Part shown: positions 6,844 through 13,772 of the stretch, piece after piece
How the letters are laid out: each line of letters opens with the position of its first letter
How positions within the stretch are numbered: position 1 is the stretch's first letter
Origin: an uncultured Thermoguttaceae bacterium
GTDB lineage: Bacteria; Planctomycetota; Planctomycetia; Pirellulales; Thermoguttaceae
Assembly (NCBI GenBank): GCA_934725735.1
Contig: CAKVCP010000038.1
Span: forward strand, 1-17,311
Length of the DNA: 17,311 nucleotides
Direction of reading: 5' to 3'
Notes under the pieces: generated by a model
Databases searched by the model: none
What the model was told of the DNA's origin: nothing
What the model saw: the letters and a program-made list of their open reading frames with translations, nothing else
Position numbers and translations under genes: made by a program

Positions 6844-8556
6844 TTAGTTTTGTTTTTCCATTTCGACGGTCGGGGTCGAATCTGAAGTCGCTTCGGACGC
6901 CGTCGTTTCCTGCGCCGAATTTGCGTCGGAAGCCGAACGATTTTGCCCCGCGATTTTGGCGAAGCTCTCGGGGAACTCGACGCCGCCGATTTCTTTCATG
7001 ACTTCAAGCATGGGAGGAAGGGTTTTGGCCATATTGCGCAGCCAGTTTGACGTCGCCGTCGAGCCGCCTTCTCCGTTGGAGCCGCCGTTCGCGCCGTCCC
7101 AGACGACGACTTTGTCGAACTTGATGGAGGAGATAGCCTGAGCGGACGCGTTGACGAGTTCGTCGAAGTGATCGAGCATGAGCATTTGGAACGCTTTGTC
7201 GGCGCTGCCGCAAGCCGTGATGATCGCTTGGAGACCTTCTCCCTTTTTCTTGAGGATTTCGTACTGACCTCGGGCTTCCGCTTCGAGTTTGACGTAGATA
7301 GCCGCCGCCTCGCCTTCCGCCTCGATGCGCTTCTGTTCGGCGATCGCTTCCGCTTCGACGATCAACTTGGCTTTTTCTGCCTTCGCTGGGGCTTCAACAG
7401 CGGCTCGACGTTCCGCTTCAACGCGCGCGGCAAGCGCGGTCGCCGCCGAGGTTTGCGCCTTGTGTTCCTGTTCTTCAACCGCGGCGTTCGCCTGACGTTT
7501 GCGCGTTTCGGAGAGCTCGAAGGCTTCCGCCTTTTTGACGGCGAGTTCGGCGGTCGAGTTGACGATGACCGCTTGCGCGAGGTTCTCGCCCTTCACGGCG
7601 TCGGCGTTGGCGTCCGCCAACTTGATACGCATGTCGCGTTCCGCTTCTTTGACTTGCGCGTCTTTTTCGAAGGCCGCTCGTTGTTCGCCGACGATCTTGA
7701 CGCGTTCGAGATCCGCAAGACGAACCGCTTGCTCCTGGTCGATTTCCGCCGTCTTAACGATCTGTTGACGATCCGCTTCGCGCGTTCCAATCGTTTGGTC
7801 TTTACGCGCGTTGGCGACTTGAATCGCTTTATCCTTTTCCGCGTCCGCAACGCGGATTTCACCCATTCGCTCGTTGTCGGCGACGTCGCCGCGCGCCTTC
7901 TGAATCGCTTCAGACGCCGCTTTTTGACCGATCGCTTCGATGTAGCCCGATTCGTCCGTGATGTCCGTGACGTTGACGTTGATCAAAATCAAACCGAGTT
8001 TGCGCAGTTCCGGCTCAAGGGATTCCTGAATCTTGGAGAGGAACGCTTCGCGGTCGCGGTTAATTTCGTCGATACGCATCGACGCGATGACTTGGCGAAG
8101 CTGCCCGAAGATGACGTCTTCCGCTTGCTTGGCGATCGCCTGCTTGGGCATTCCGAGGAGACGAATCGCCGCGTTTTGCATAAGCTCGGGCGTGGTTCCA
8201 ATCGCGATCGAGAAGACGCTAGGAACGTTGACGCGGATGTTTTCCATCGAGAGAGCGCCGCGAAGGGGGATCTCGATTTGCATCGGCTCAAGACTCAAAT
8301 ACGCGTAGTCTTGTAAAAGCGGAACGATAAACTTGGCGCCGCCGTGGATGCATTGCGCGGAGGAATGACTCGACGAACGTCCAAAGATGACCATGATTTT
8401 ATTACTGGGGCATCTCTTGTAACGCACGCTAAAGAGCAACACGACTCCGAAGAAAAGAATCGCCGCCACTACAGCCGCAATTGCCAAGATCCCTGCGAAA
8501 CTGGAACTTACTCCAAAGAGCGCGCCGCAGCTCGTGATCGAGAGAAGAAGTGACAT
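6844..8556 (-). CDS. Flotillin-family (SPFH/band 7) membrane scaffold protein
   Basis: 570 aa. An N-terminal membrane segment lies at about 20-44 (FAGILAIAAVVAAILFFGVV), then an SPFH/PHB domain at about 50-215 (CPSNKIMVIFG, GGAKFIVPLL, LGLILINVNVTDI). A long Ala/Glu/Lys-rich coiled coil follows at about 215-455 (EAEAIAEQKRIEAEGEAAAI), then a C-terminal region ending in a low-complexity Ser/Thr/Asn tail. Flotillins oligomerise at the membrane and organise protein-rich microdomains. Length and domain order match bacterial FloT/YqiK-type proteins. The start ATG has AGAGGT upstream. A Cys at position 10 resembles a lipobox loosely (ITSC), but the preceding segment lacks positive charge, so I do not call a lipoprotein. 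The gene is divergent from an NfeD-like gene, its usual partner class. Confidence 0.95.
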   Translation of the reverse strand: MSLLLSITSCGALFGVSSSFAGILAIAAVVAAILFFGVVLLFSVRYKRCPSNKIMVIFGRSSSHSSAQCIHGGAKFIVPLLQDYAYLSLEPMQIEIPLRGALSMENIRVNVPSVFSIAIGTTPELMQNAAIRLLGMPKQAIAKQAEDVIFGQLRQVIASMRIDEINRDREAFLSKIQESLEPELRKLGLILINVNVTDITDESGYIEAIGQKAASEAIQKARGDVADNERMGEIRVADAEKDKAIQVANARKDQTIGTREADRQQIVKTAEIDQEQAVRLADLERVKIVGEQRAAFEKDAQVKEAERDMRIKLADANADAVKGENLAQAVIVNSTAELAVKKAEAFELSETRKRQANAAVEEQEHKAQTSAATALAARVEAERRAAVEAPAKAEKAKLIVEAEAIAEQKRIEAEGEAAAIYVKLEAEARGQYEILKKKGEGLQAIITACGSADKAFQMLMLDHFDELVNASAQAISSIKFDKVVVWDGANGGSNGEGGSTATSNWLRNMAKTLPPMLEVMKEIGGVEFPESFAKIAGQNRSASDANSAQETTASEATSDSTPTVEMEKQN

Positions 8557-8724
8557 AGTTGACCTCTGTCTGAAGATGTTTGCTATTGCGCCTATGTAGA
8601 CGCGAGCGATTAGTATGATATGTTTTTTATTTTATTTATTTTGCATATCTTTTTTGTTTTATCGACGCCTTGAAAAAATACTTTAGAAAATTTTTACGCT
8701 TTTGATTCAAGACTCTCTTAATTA

Positions 8725-8753
8725 TTGCTTTTTCGCGTAAGAAGAATTAGAAT
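8725..8753 (+). promoter_or_regulatory. Candidate sigma-70-type promoter for the NfeD-like gene
   Basis: TTGCTT (8725-8730) and TAGAAT (8748-8753) are separated by 17 bp, in an AT-rich stretch about 57 bp upstream of the start at 8810. The expected transcript start is near 8760. A 253-bp gap (8557-8809) separates the divergent flotillin and NfeD-like genes. I found no convincing promoter for flotillin in it. Confidence 0.4.
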
Positions 8754-8809
8754 ATATTCGGCATGGCGTATTAGGCGCCGTAGCGCACCGAATTGAAAGG
8801 AGAAAGAGC

Positions 8810-9385
8810 ATGACGTCAGTCTATTTATTCTGCGCCGTCTTAGGAACGACGATCGTGGTAATCAGTCTTTGCGTCGGATTTTTAGGACTCGGCGGGGACG
8901 GAATAGACGGCGGCGACGTAGTGGACGCGCCGAGCGACGGCGTTGACGCAGACGCGGTTCACGACGGCGGCGCGGGATTTTTGCGCGCTTTTTCTTTTAA
9001 ATCGCTCTCGGCGGGAATCGCTTTTTTTGGTCTTGCGGGGCTTGCTGCGCTTGAACTTGGGGCGACGCAAGGGGTTGCCGCAGGCGTAGCGACGCTTTGC
9101 GGCGCGATAGCGATTTGGGGCGTCTATCGTTTAATGAAGCTTCTCGTTGCGTTTAACTACAGCGGTTCCCTTGTTCGCGGTTCGGAAATCGGCGCGGAGG
9201 GAACGGTGTACCTGCGAATTCCGGGCGGACGCGCGGGGGTGGGAAAAGCGACGATCGTGCAACAGGGAAGGACAATTGAATACGAAGCGTTGACCGATTC
9301 TCCGGATTCTTTGGCTCCCGGCGTTCCGATCGTTGTGGTCAAGGCTCTCTCAGGGAGTCAACTTCTGGTGGAGCCGAGGAAGTAA
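8810..9385 (+). CDS. NfeD-like membrane protein (flotillin partner type)
   Basis: 191 aa. A membrane helix lies at about 4-27 (VYLFCAVLGTTIVVISLCVG), then an Asp/Gly-rich loop (DGIDGGDVVDAPSDGVDAD). Two more helices follow at about 65-85 and 88-112, and a C-terminal beta-rich domain at about 125-191 (IGAEGTVYLRIPGGRAGVGK ... LAPGVPIVVVKALSGSQLLVE). The latter matches the OB-fold expected at the end of NfeD/YuaF/YqiJ-type proteins. Such proteins are commonly encoded with flotillins and are thought to act in the same membrane domains. Here the flotillin gene is adjacent but divergent. AAAGGAG precedes the ATG. The next gene is 58 bp downstream on the same strand and probably co-transcribed. Sequence similarity is judged by eye, so an NfeD-like fold is likely but not certain. 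Confidence 0.75.
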   Translation: MTSVYLFCAVLGTTIVVISLCVGFLGLGGDGIDGGDVVDAPSDGVDADAVHDGGAGFLRAFSFKSLSAGIAFFGLAGLAALELGATQGVAAGVATLCGAIAIWGVYRLMKLLVAFNYSGSLVRGSEIGAEGTVYLRIPGGRAGVGKATIVQQGRTIEYEALTDSPDSLAPGVPIVVVKALSGSQLLVEPRK

Positions 9386-9429
9386 TTCAGTATCGCGAGC
9401 CTTTCGCTTGTCGTTGGAATGTGGATTTT

Positions 9430-9446
9430 GAAGGACAATTACTTTG
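9430..9446 (+). promoter_or_regulatory. Ribosome site supporting a TTG start
   Basis: GAAGGA (9430-9435) lies 8 nt before TTG at 9444-9446. The next in-frame ATG is inside the second hydrophobic segment, which would delete the first membrane helix, so TTG is the better start. Confidence 0.6.
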
Positions 9447-10913
9447 AACCAAAAAGAATTTAAACCAAGTCTTTTAAAGAATTACTGCGTGATTCTGAGT
9501 TCGATTATTGTTATCTTAGCGGGGGTGTATTCCGCGCGAAGCGTTCTAGGCCCTTTTTTACTCGCTTCCTTCTTTGCCGTTCTTTTGGTTATGCCGATGA
9601 ATTGGCTCACGTCGAAGGGGGTTTGCCAATGGTTGGCGCTCACGGTAATCAGCATAGGCGTTCTTTTAGTCGGCGGCGGCGCGGCGACGATCGTCGGATC
9701 GCAAATCGCTCAATTTGCAAGCGATATTCCCGAGTATCGACATCGATTTATCACGACTCTTGAAGAGAATAACCTCCATATCGGGGACGCGATCCCCTTC
9801 TTCAAGGAGGATCCTGAGCCTGAGCCTGAGCCGCAAAAATCCACGTCCCAAGGCGCGGAATCGCCGCGTCAAGAAAAAGCGGCTCCCAAAGAGCCTGTCC
9901 AATCTAAGGAGATTTTGAATCTCAAAGAGGAAAAGACGGCTCGAGGCGTGGAGCAGTCCGCGTGGGAAGCGCCGATCGATCAGGAAAACGCCGAGGAGAT
10001 CGTATTGGGCCCCTATTTAGAGAAGGCTCTGGACGAGGGAATTATCTCGTTGAATCCTCTCGACCTTTCTCAGGAAACCCCTGAACCGAATTTTGGGCTA
10101 TTGCCCGAGACTCCGCGTCCGATCATCGACCCTGATCCTCTTACCGTCAAGGACAAAAGGGACGATACTTCCAGTATATCAGACGACATATCCTCTACCG
10201 CAGTGGCTTTGAGTTCTCAACAGCTCTTTAAATTCCTGGCCGGTTTGGCGACGGAGTTAAGTTATATCGCGAGCAACGCGCTGATTGTTACGCTTCTTGT
10301 CCTCTTCATGCTATTAGAAGCGGCGATGATTCCGAAAAAGCTAATCGCGGCGTTGGGAGAACGAAAATTTTTGAATTCGCGGATCATGGGGGTTGTCCAC
10401 GATATTCGCCGTTATATGGCAATTAAAACGCTCATGAGCCTGGCTGTCGGCGCTCTCGTCATCATTTTGCTCTACGCTACGAACGTTCAGTATCCGCTCC
10501 TGTGGGGATTCGTCGCCTTCTTGCTCAACTACATTCCCAATATCGGTTCCGTCGTCGCGGCGATTCCCCCGATCGTCCTGGCTGTCGTCGATCACGGAAT
10601 TGTTGTCGGCGCCGTCGATACGGTCTTCTTCGTCCTTATAAACTGCGTGATAGGATATGGTCTCGAGCCGCGGCTACTTGGAAAAGGTCTCGACCTGTCG
10701 CCGTTGATCGTTTTGATTGCCTTGATCTTTTTCGGCTGGCTCCTTGGCCCCGTTGGAATGTTCCTCTCCCCGCCCCTTGCCGTCGTAACAAAGATTATCT
10801 GTCTATCCTTCCCGGAGACGCGGTGGATAGCCGCGTTAATGGCAGGTAGCGTTCAGCCTCTGCCACCCCTGGACGACGAGGAGGAAGAAGATTTAGAAAA
10901 GGCAAAAGCATAA
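9444..10913 (+). CDS. AI-2E/PerM-family membrane transport protein with an extended loop
   Basis: 489 aa from a TTG start. Hydrophobic segments lie at about 12-30, 32-50 and 58-84 and, after a long polar region, at about 268-292, 325-345, 347-375, 380-403 and 412-445. The C-terminal signature reads GYGLEPRLLGKGLDLSPL, then IVLIALIFFGWLLGPVGMFL, typical of this family (formerly UPF0118), with ALWGF/LLNYIPNIGS-type sequence before it (WGFVAFLLNYIPNIGS). Members have been linked to AI-2 export or Na+/H+ exchange; the substrate here is unknown. The oddity is a Pro/Glu-rich stretch at about residues 120-255, starting EDPEPEPEPQ, where the family normally has a shorter amphipathic loop. The C-terminus is also acidic (DDEEEEDLEKAKA). 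It lies 58 bp after the NfeD-like gene. Confidence 0.9.
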   Translation: MNQKEFKPSLLKNYCVILSSIIVILAGVYSARSVLGPFLLASFFAVLLVMPMNWLTSKGVCQWLALTVISIGVLLVGGGAATIVGSQIAQFASDIPEYRHRFITTLEENNLHIGDAIPFFKEDPEPEPEPQKSTSQGAESPRQEKAAPKEPVQSKEILNLKEEKTARGVEQSAWEAPIDQENAEEIVLGPYLEKALDEGIISLNPLDLSQETPEPNFGLLPETPRPIIDPDPLTVKDKRDDTSSISDDISSTAVALSSQQLFKFLAGLATELSYIASNALIVTLLVLFMLLEAAMIPKKLIAALGERKFLNSRIMGVVHDIRRYMAIKTLMSLAVGALVIILLYATNVQYPLLWGFVAFLLNYIPNIGSVVAAIPPIVLAVVDHGIVVGAVDTVFFVLINCVIGYGLEPRLLGKGLDLSPLIVLIALIFFGWLLGPVGMFLSPPLAVVTKIICLSFPETRWIAALMAGSVQPLPPLDDEEEEDLEKAKA

Positions 10914-10939
10914 AAAAAGCGTCGGTGAGAGACCGACGC
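10912..10939 (-). terminator. Intrinsic terminator of the small Tat-type lipoprotein gene
   Basis: GCGTCGGT (10919-10926), loop GAGAG, ACCGACGC (10932-10939). Read on the minus strand, the 8-bp stem is followed by seven T residues (the A run at 10912-10918). The A run overlaps the stop codon of the + strand transporter gene. There is no T run on the + side, so it is one-directional. Confidence 0.75.
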
Positions 10940-10963
10940 GCAAGGAAACGAGAGGGAAAGAGA

Positions 10964-11176
10964 TCACCACTCAGGTCTCTTTTCCGTCATGACGTCGTCG
11001 ATCGTTTTGGATTCCTTACGATCGTTGCTTGAACCGCTAAAAAGATCCTTCATCGTTTGACAGCCCGTCGCGGCGCAAAGCGTGGGAACCAAAATAGCAA
11101 GACAAGCGGCGCCTTTAAGAAGTTGGCGACGGTTGACGCCGTCAGGTCGCTTTGACGCGATAGATGAATTTTTCAT
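10964..11176 (-). CDS. Small Tat-signal lipoprotein, 70 aa
   Basis: The protein has a twin-arginine region (NRRQLLKG, Arg16-Arg17), a hydrophobic stretch (AACLAILVPTLCA) and a lipobox-like ATGC with Cys39. The mature part would be only about 32 residues (CQTMKDLFSGSSNDRKESKT then IDDVMTEKRPEW). It is therefore probably a membrane-anchored, Tat-exported mini-lipoprotein. AAGGAAG precedes the ATG, and a matching terminator lies downstream, so the gene is well delimited despite its size. It is divergent from rhaA with a 185-bp shared intergenic region. I do not recognise the mature domain and assign no function. Confidence 0.75.
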   Translation of the reverse strand: MKNSSIASKRPDGVNRRQLLKGAACLAILVPTLCAATGCQTMKDLFSGSSNDRKESKTIDDVMTEKRPEW

Positions 11177-11217
11177 AGTTAGCTTCCTTAAAATCGCTTA
11201 TATGATAAAGGGTTCCT

Positions 11218-11281
11218 GATAATCAATAGTGTTATGTTAATTTTATCGATTATCCTAAAGCCTCTCTTTAATATATTAAGG
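11218..11281. promoter_or_regulatory. Dyad elements between the small lipoprotein gene and rhaA
   Basis: GATAATC (11218-11224) and GATTATC (11248-11254) are inverted copies with centres 30 bp apart, about three helical turns. A second element, TTAATATATTAA (11268-11279), is a perfect 12-bp palindrome about 85 bp before the rhaA start. Either could be an operator for a sugar-responsive regulator, but AT-rich DNA yields such palindromes by chance. Confidence 0.35.
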
Positions 11282-11361
11282 CGAATCAACGTATTTAGTC
11301 AATAGTTTTATCCATCGTCGCTCGGTAGGGCGTGTAGATTTAATTTAGGAGTTATATTTCC

Positions 11362-12618
11362 ATGAGTAATATTGAAAAAGCGTTTGCGTTAGCGAAAGAA
11401 CGATATGCTGAGCTCGGAGTCGACGTTGACGCCGCTATCGAGCGCGTTAATAAGATCCAAATTTCTCTTCACTGCTGGCAAGGGGACGACGTCGCCGGTT
11501 TTGAAAGCGCCGGAGAATTGACGGGCGGTATTCTCTCTACGGGCAATTATCCCGGCAAAGCGCGAACGGCGGATGAATTGCGTTCCGACGCGGAGAAGGC
11601 GTTCTCTCTCATTCCTGGAACTCAGCGATTCAATCTCCACGCGATTTATCTCGAGAATAACGGCAAGAAAGTCGACCGCAACGAGATTGGCCCCGAGCAT
11701 TTCCAAGGTTGGGTCGACTGGGCGAAGGCTCAGAAGATCGGGCTCGATTTCAATCCGACCTTCTTCTCTCATCCGAAGGCCGCCGACGGACTGACTCTTT
11801 CTCATCCCTGCAAGGAAATCCGCGATTTCTGGATCGAACACGACAAGTGTTGTCGCAAGATCGCGAACTATTTCGGCGAACAGCTCGGTTCTCCCTGCGT
11901 CGTCAACCACTGGACTCCCGACGGCATGAAGGACACGCCCGTCGATCGTCTCTCCCCGCGCAAGCGCTTGGCGGAATCCTACGACGAGATCTTCTCCGTC
12001 AAATATCCGAAGGAAACTATCCGCGACGGTATCGAATCGAAGCTCTTCGGTATCGGCGTCGAAAGCTACACCGTCGGCAGCCATGAATTCTGCATGGGCT
12101 ACGCCGTCAAGAATAATCTTCTCCTGACCCTCGACGCCGGCCATTTCCACCCGACCGAATGTATCAGCGACAAGATTTCCTCCGCGTCGATGTTCGTCGA
12201 CGAGATCCTTCTCCACGTCAGCCGCGGCGTTCGCTGGGACTCCGACCACGTCGTCACATGGAACGATCAAATGCGCGCGATCGCCGAAGAGCTCATTCGC
12301 AACAACCTCATCGAGCGCACCTATTTCGCGCTCGACTTCTTTGACGGCACGATCAACCGCGTCGCCGCGTGGACGATCGGAACGCGCAACGCGATCAAAG
12401 CGCTCCTCTGCGCCGCTCTCGAACCGATCGACGCTCTGCGCGATCTCGAGCTGAACATGAACTACACGAAGAGACTCGCTCTCCTCGAAGAACTCAAATC
12501 CGCTCCTTTCGGACCCGTTTGGGATTACTTCTGCGAAAAGAACGGCGTCCCCGTTGGAGAAAAGTGGATCGCCGAATGTGAAGCGTATGAGAAAAACGTC
12601 CTTTCGAAACGCGCGTAA
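11362..12618 (+). CDS. rhaA: L-rhamnose isomerase
   Basis: 418 aa, close to the 419 aa of the E. coli enzyme. It converts L-rhamnose to L-rhamnulose in the cytoplasm, the first step of rhamnose catabolism. Family blocks run throughout: SLHCWQGDDVAGFE, TGNYPGKART, FNLHAIYLENN, LDFNPTFFSHP, FGEQLGSPCVVNHW, PDGMKDTPVDRL, ESKLFGIGVESYTVGS, LDAGHFHPTE, LLHVSRGVRWDSDHVV and LDFFDGTINRVAAW. The metal-binding residues known from the E. coli structure have equivalents here: Glu225, Asp258, His261, His285, Asp293, Asp295 and Asp325. AGGAG at 11347-11351 sits 10 nt before ATG. No rhamnulokinase, aldolase or regulator is adjacent, which is unusual compared with enterobacterial rha operons. After about codon 100, C-ending codons (CTC, ATC, TTC, GAC) become much more frequent than in neighbours, suggesting strong expression. 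Confidence 0.97.
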   Translation: MSNIEKAFALAKERYAELGVDVDAAIERVNKIQISLHCWQGDDVAGFESAGELTGGILSTGNYPGKARTADELRSDAEKAFSLIPGTQRFNLHAIYLENNGKKVDRNEIGPEHFQGWVDWAKAQKIGLDFNPTFFSHPKAADGLTLSHPCKEIRDFWIEHDKCCRKIANYFGEQLGSPCVVNHWTPDGMKDTPVDRLSPRKRLAESYDEIFSVKYPKETIRDGIESKLFGIGVESYTVGSHEFCMGYAVKNNLLLTLDAGHFHPTECISDKISSASMFVDEILLHVSRGVRWDSDHVVTWNDQMRAIAEELIRNNLIERTYFALDFFDGTINRVAAWTIGTRNAIKALLCAALEPIDALRDLELNMNYTKRLALLEELKSAPFGPVWDYFCEKNGVPVGEKWIAECEAYEKNVLSKRA

Positions 12619-12650
12619 TTCTCGCGTTCTCATCGTAACGCGTTAAAATA

Positions 12651-12691
12651 AAGCCTTGCGTAACTCTTCGGTGCGCAAGGCTTTTCGCTTT
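12651..12691. terminator. rhaA: Shared terminator between rhaA and the uroporphyrinogen-III synthase gene
   Basis: A perfect 10-bp stem, AAGCCTTGCG (12651-12660) with CGCAAGGCTT (12674-12683), is followed by TTCGCTTTTT on + and preceded by AAAATA on the left. It can terminate both convergent genes and is strongest for rhaA. Confidence 0.88.
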
Positions 12692-12716
12692 TTATTTTGT
12701 TTTTCTTTCTTCTCTC

Positions 12717-13526
12717 TCAATTCTGCGCGCTGTTGAGAACCTCGGCGACGCAATCGGCGAGAGACGTCATCGTCGCTTCCCGCGCGATTCCTGCGGGACG
12801 AATTCCTTCTTTTTCAAGGGCGCTCCCCGTGAGAGGACTGAGCGCGATCCACCGCGCGTTCTTTGAGGCGTCGCCAAAGAGTCTCAAAAGCGACTTGACC
12901 GTCGCGGAACTTGTCGCCGTGACTGCGGCGATCTTACCTCCTTGGAGCGCTTCAAGAACGTCCGTCGACGCTTTTTCTACGTCGGCGCTATGATACGCTT
13001 CGACTTCCTCATACGTCGCGCCGCGTTTAACGAGTTCCTCTGAAAGAATTTGCCTACCGCGACTTGCGCGGAGCGAAAGAAAACTCGTCGACGCAAAATC
13101 GGAGACGATTGCGTCAAATGTTGCGACGAGATGTTCCGCGTCGAAAACTTCAGGCGTCGCGTCGGGGGACGAGATTCCGTAGGGGAACAGGGCCTTCGCC
13201 GTTCCCGAGCCGACGACGGCGACTTTGACTCCCCATTCGCGGAGCGCTTCACCGCACGCGTCTAAGGGCCGCGCGAAGAGTTCGGCGAGGCGCTCCATCG
13301 CAACGCGCGCGCCGTTGGCGCTGGAAATAACGAGCCAGTCGTACTCTTTGAGCGCTAAGGAGCGCAGCGCGGCGTTGAGTCGATCCGGTTCGCGCGACGG
13401 ACGTATTTCTATCGCCGGTTGACGCATCGTCGCAAAATTTCGCGCGTGTAAAAGTGTTTCGAGTTCTTCTGCTTGATCGACGGGGCGCGTGACAAGGACG
13501 ATTTTTCGAGCGGAATTTTCTGACAT
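12717..13526 (-). CDS. hemD: Uroporphyrinogen-III synthase
   Basis: 269 aa, normal for the family. It cyclises hydroxymethylbilane to uroporphyrinogen III with inversion of ring D, in tetrapyrrole synthesis. The two-domain HemD pattern is visible: LVTRP (11-15), WLVISSANGARV (64-75), VAVVGSGTAKAL (102-113), SFLSLRASRGRQILSEELVK, EVEAYHS, AVTATSSATVKSLLRLF, WIALSPLTGSALEKEGI and AREATMTSLADCV near the end. The family is divergent in sequence, but this order of motifs is characteristic. No SD precedes the start ATG (13526-13524). The leader instead contains ATCACCTCC, an anti-SD-like string. No other haem or cobalamin gene is adjacent. Confidence 0.9.
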   Translation of the reverse strand: MSENSARKIVLVTRPVDQAEELETLLHARNFATMRQPAIEIRPSREPDRLNAALRSLALKEYDWLVISSANGARVAMERLAELFARPLDACGEALREWGVKVAVVGSGTAKALFPYGISSPDATPEVFDAEHLVATFDAIVSDFASTSFLSLRASRGRQILSEELVKRGATYEEVEAYHSADVEKASTDVLEALQGGKIAAVTATSSATVKSLLRLFGDASKNARWIALSPLTGSALEKEGIRPAGIAREATMTSLADCVAEVLNSAQN

Positions 13527-13672
13527 TGTTACGAATTCTGGAGGTGATAAGGGAGGACGTCGTTCTAGCGAATTTGCTATGAAAGAGCGTTGAGTTTTGG
13601 GCGATTAAAAATCGACTGGGAGTCGCACGGAAATATTTCCTATTTTAGTTGATTCTTTCTATCTTTTTCATC

Positions 13673-13701
13673 TTGCTTCAAGTTGGTAAAAAGATTACAA
13701 A
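13673..13701 (+). promoter_or_regulatory. Candidate sigma-70-type promoter for the NTF2-like lipoprotein gene
   Basis: TTGCTT (13673-13678), a 17-bp spacer and TACAAA (13696-13701). The -35 hexamer and spacing are the same as in the candidate at 8725-8753. The expected transcript start is near 13708, giving a leader of about 65 nt. The 13527-13772 gap holds this element and the hairpin below; nothing else is clear. Confidence 0.35.
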
Positions 13702-13722
13702 TTATCGTCTTTAACCTCAGTT

Positions 13723-13740
13723 CCCCGAAAGGAATCGGGG
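13723..13740 (+). promoter_or_regulatory. Leader hairpin before the NTF2-like lipoprotein gene
   Basis: CCCCGA (13723-13728), loop AAGGAA, TCGGGG (13735-13740) is a perfect GC-rich 6-bp stem in the predicted 5' leader, about 32 nt before the start. No T run follows, so it is not a terminator. It could stabilise the mRNA or be a regulatory site. Confidence 0.4.
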
Positions 13741-13772
13741 AGAGCTTAGCGAAATCAAAATGGAGTTTGATG

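Noticed and set aside
7168..8316. 382-codon + strand frame opposite the flotillin gene
   Set aside because: It is the complement of the coiled-coil and SPFH coding sequence, with an Arg/Phe/Asp-rich translation lacking domain features. The minus-strand flotillin is unambiguous.
11389..12633. 414-codon minus-strand frame opposite rhaA
   Set aside because: rhaA is certain by motif conservation over its full length. The antisense frame is long only because of strong codon bias.
13540..13548. GGAGGTGAT as a strong + strand ribosome site for a hidden small gene
   Set aside because: No suitable start codon follows at proper spacing. The nearest ATG (13579) opens a frame of only four codons.
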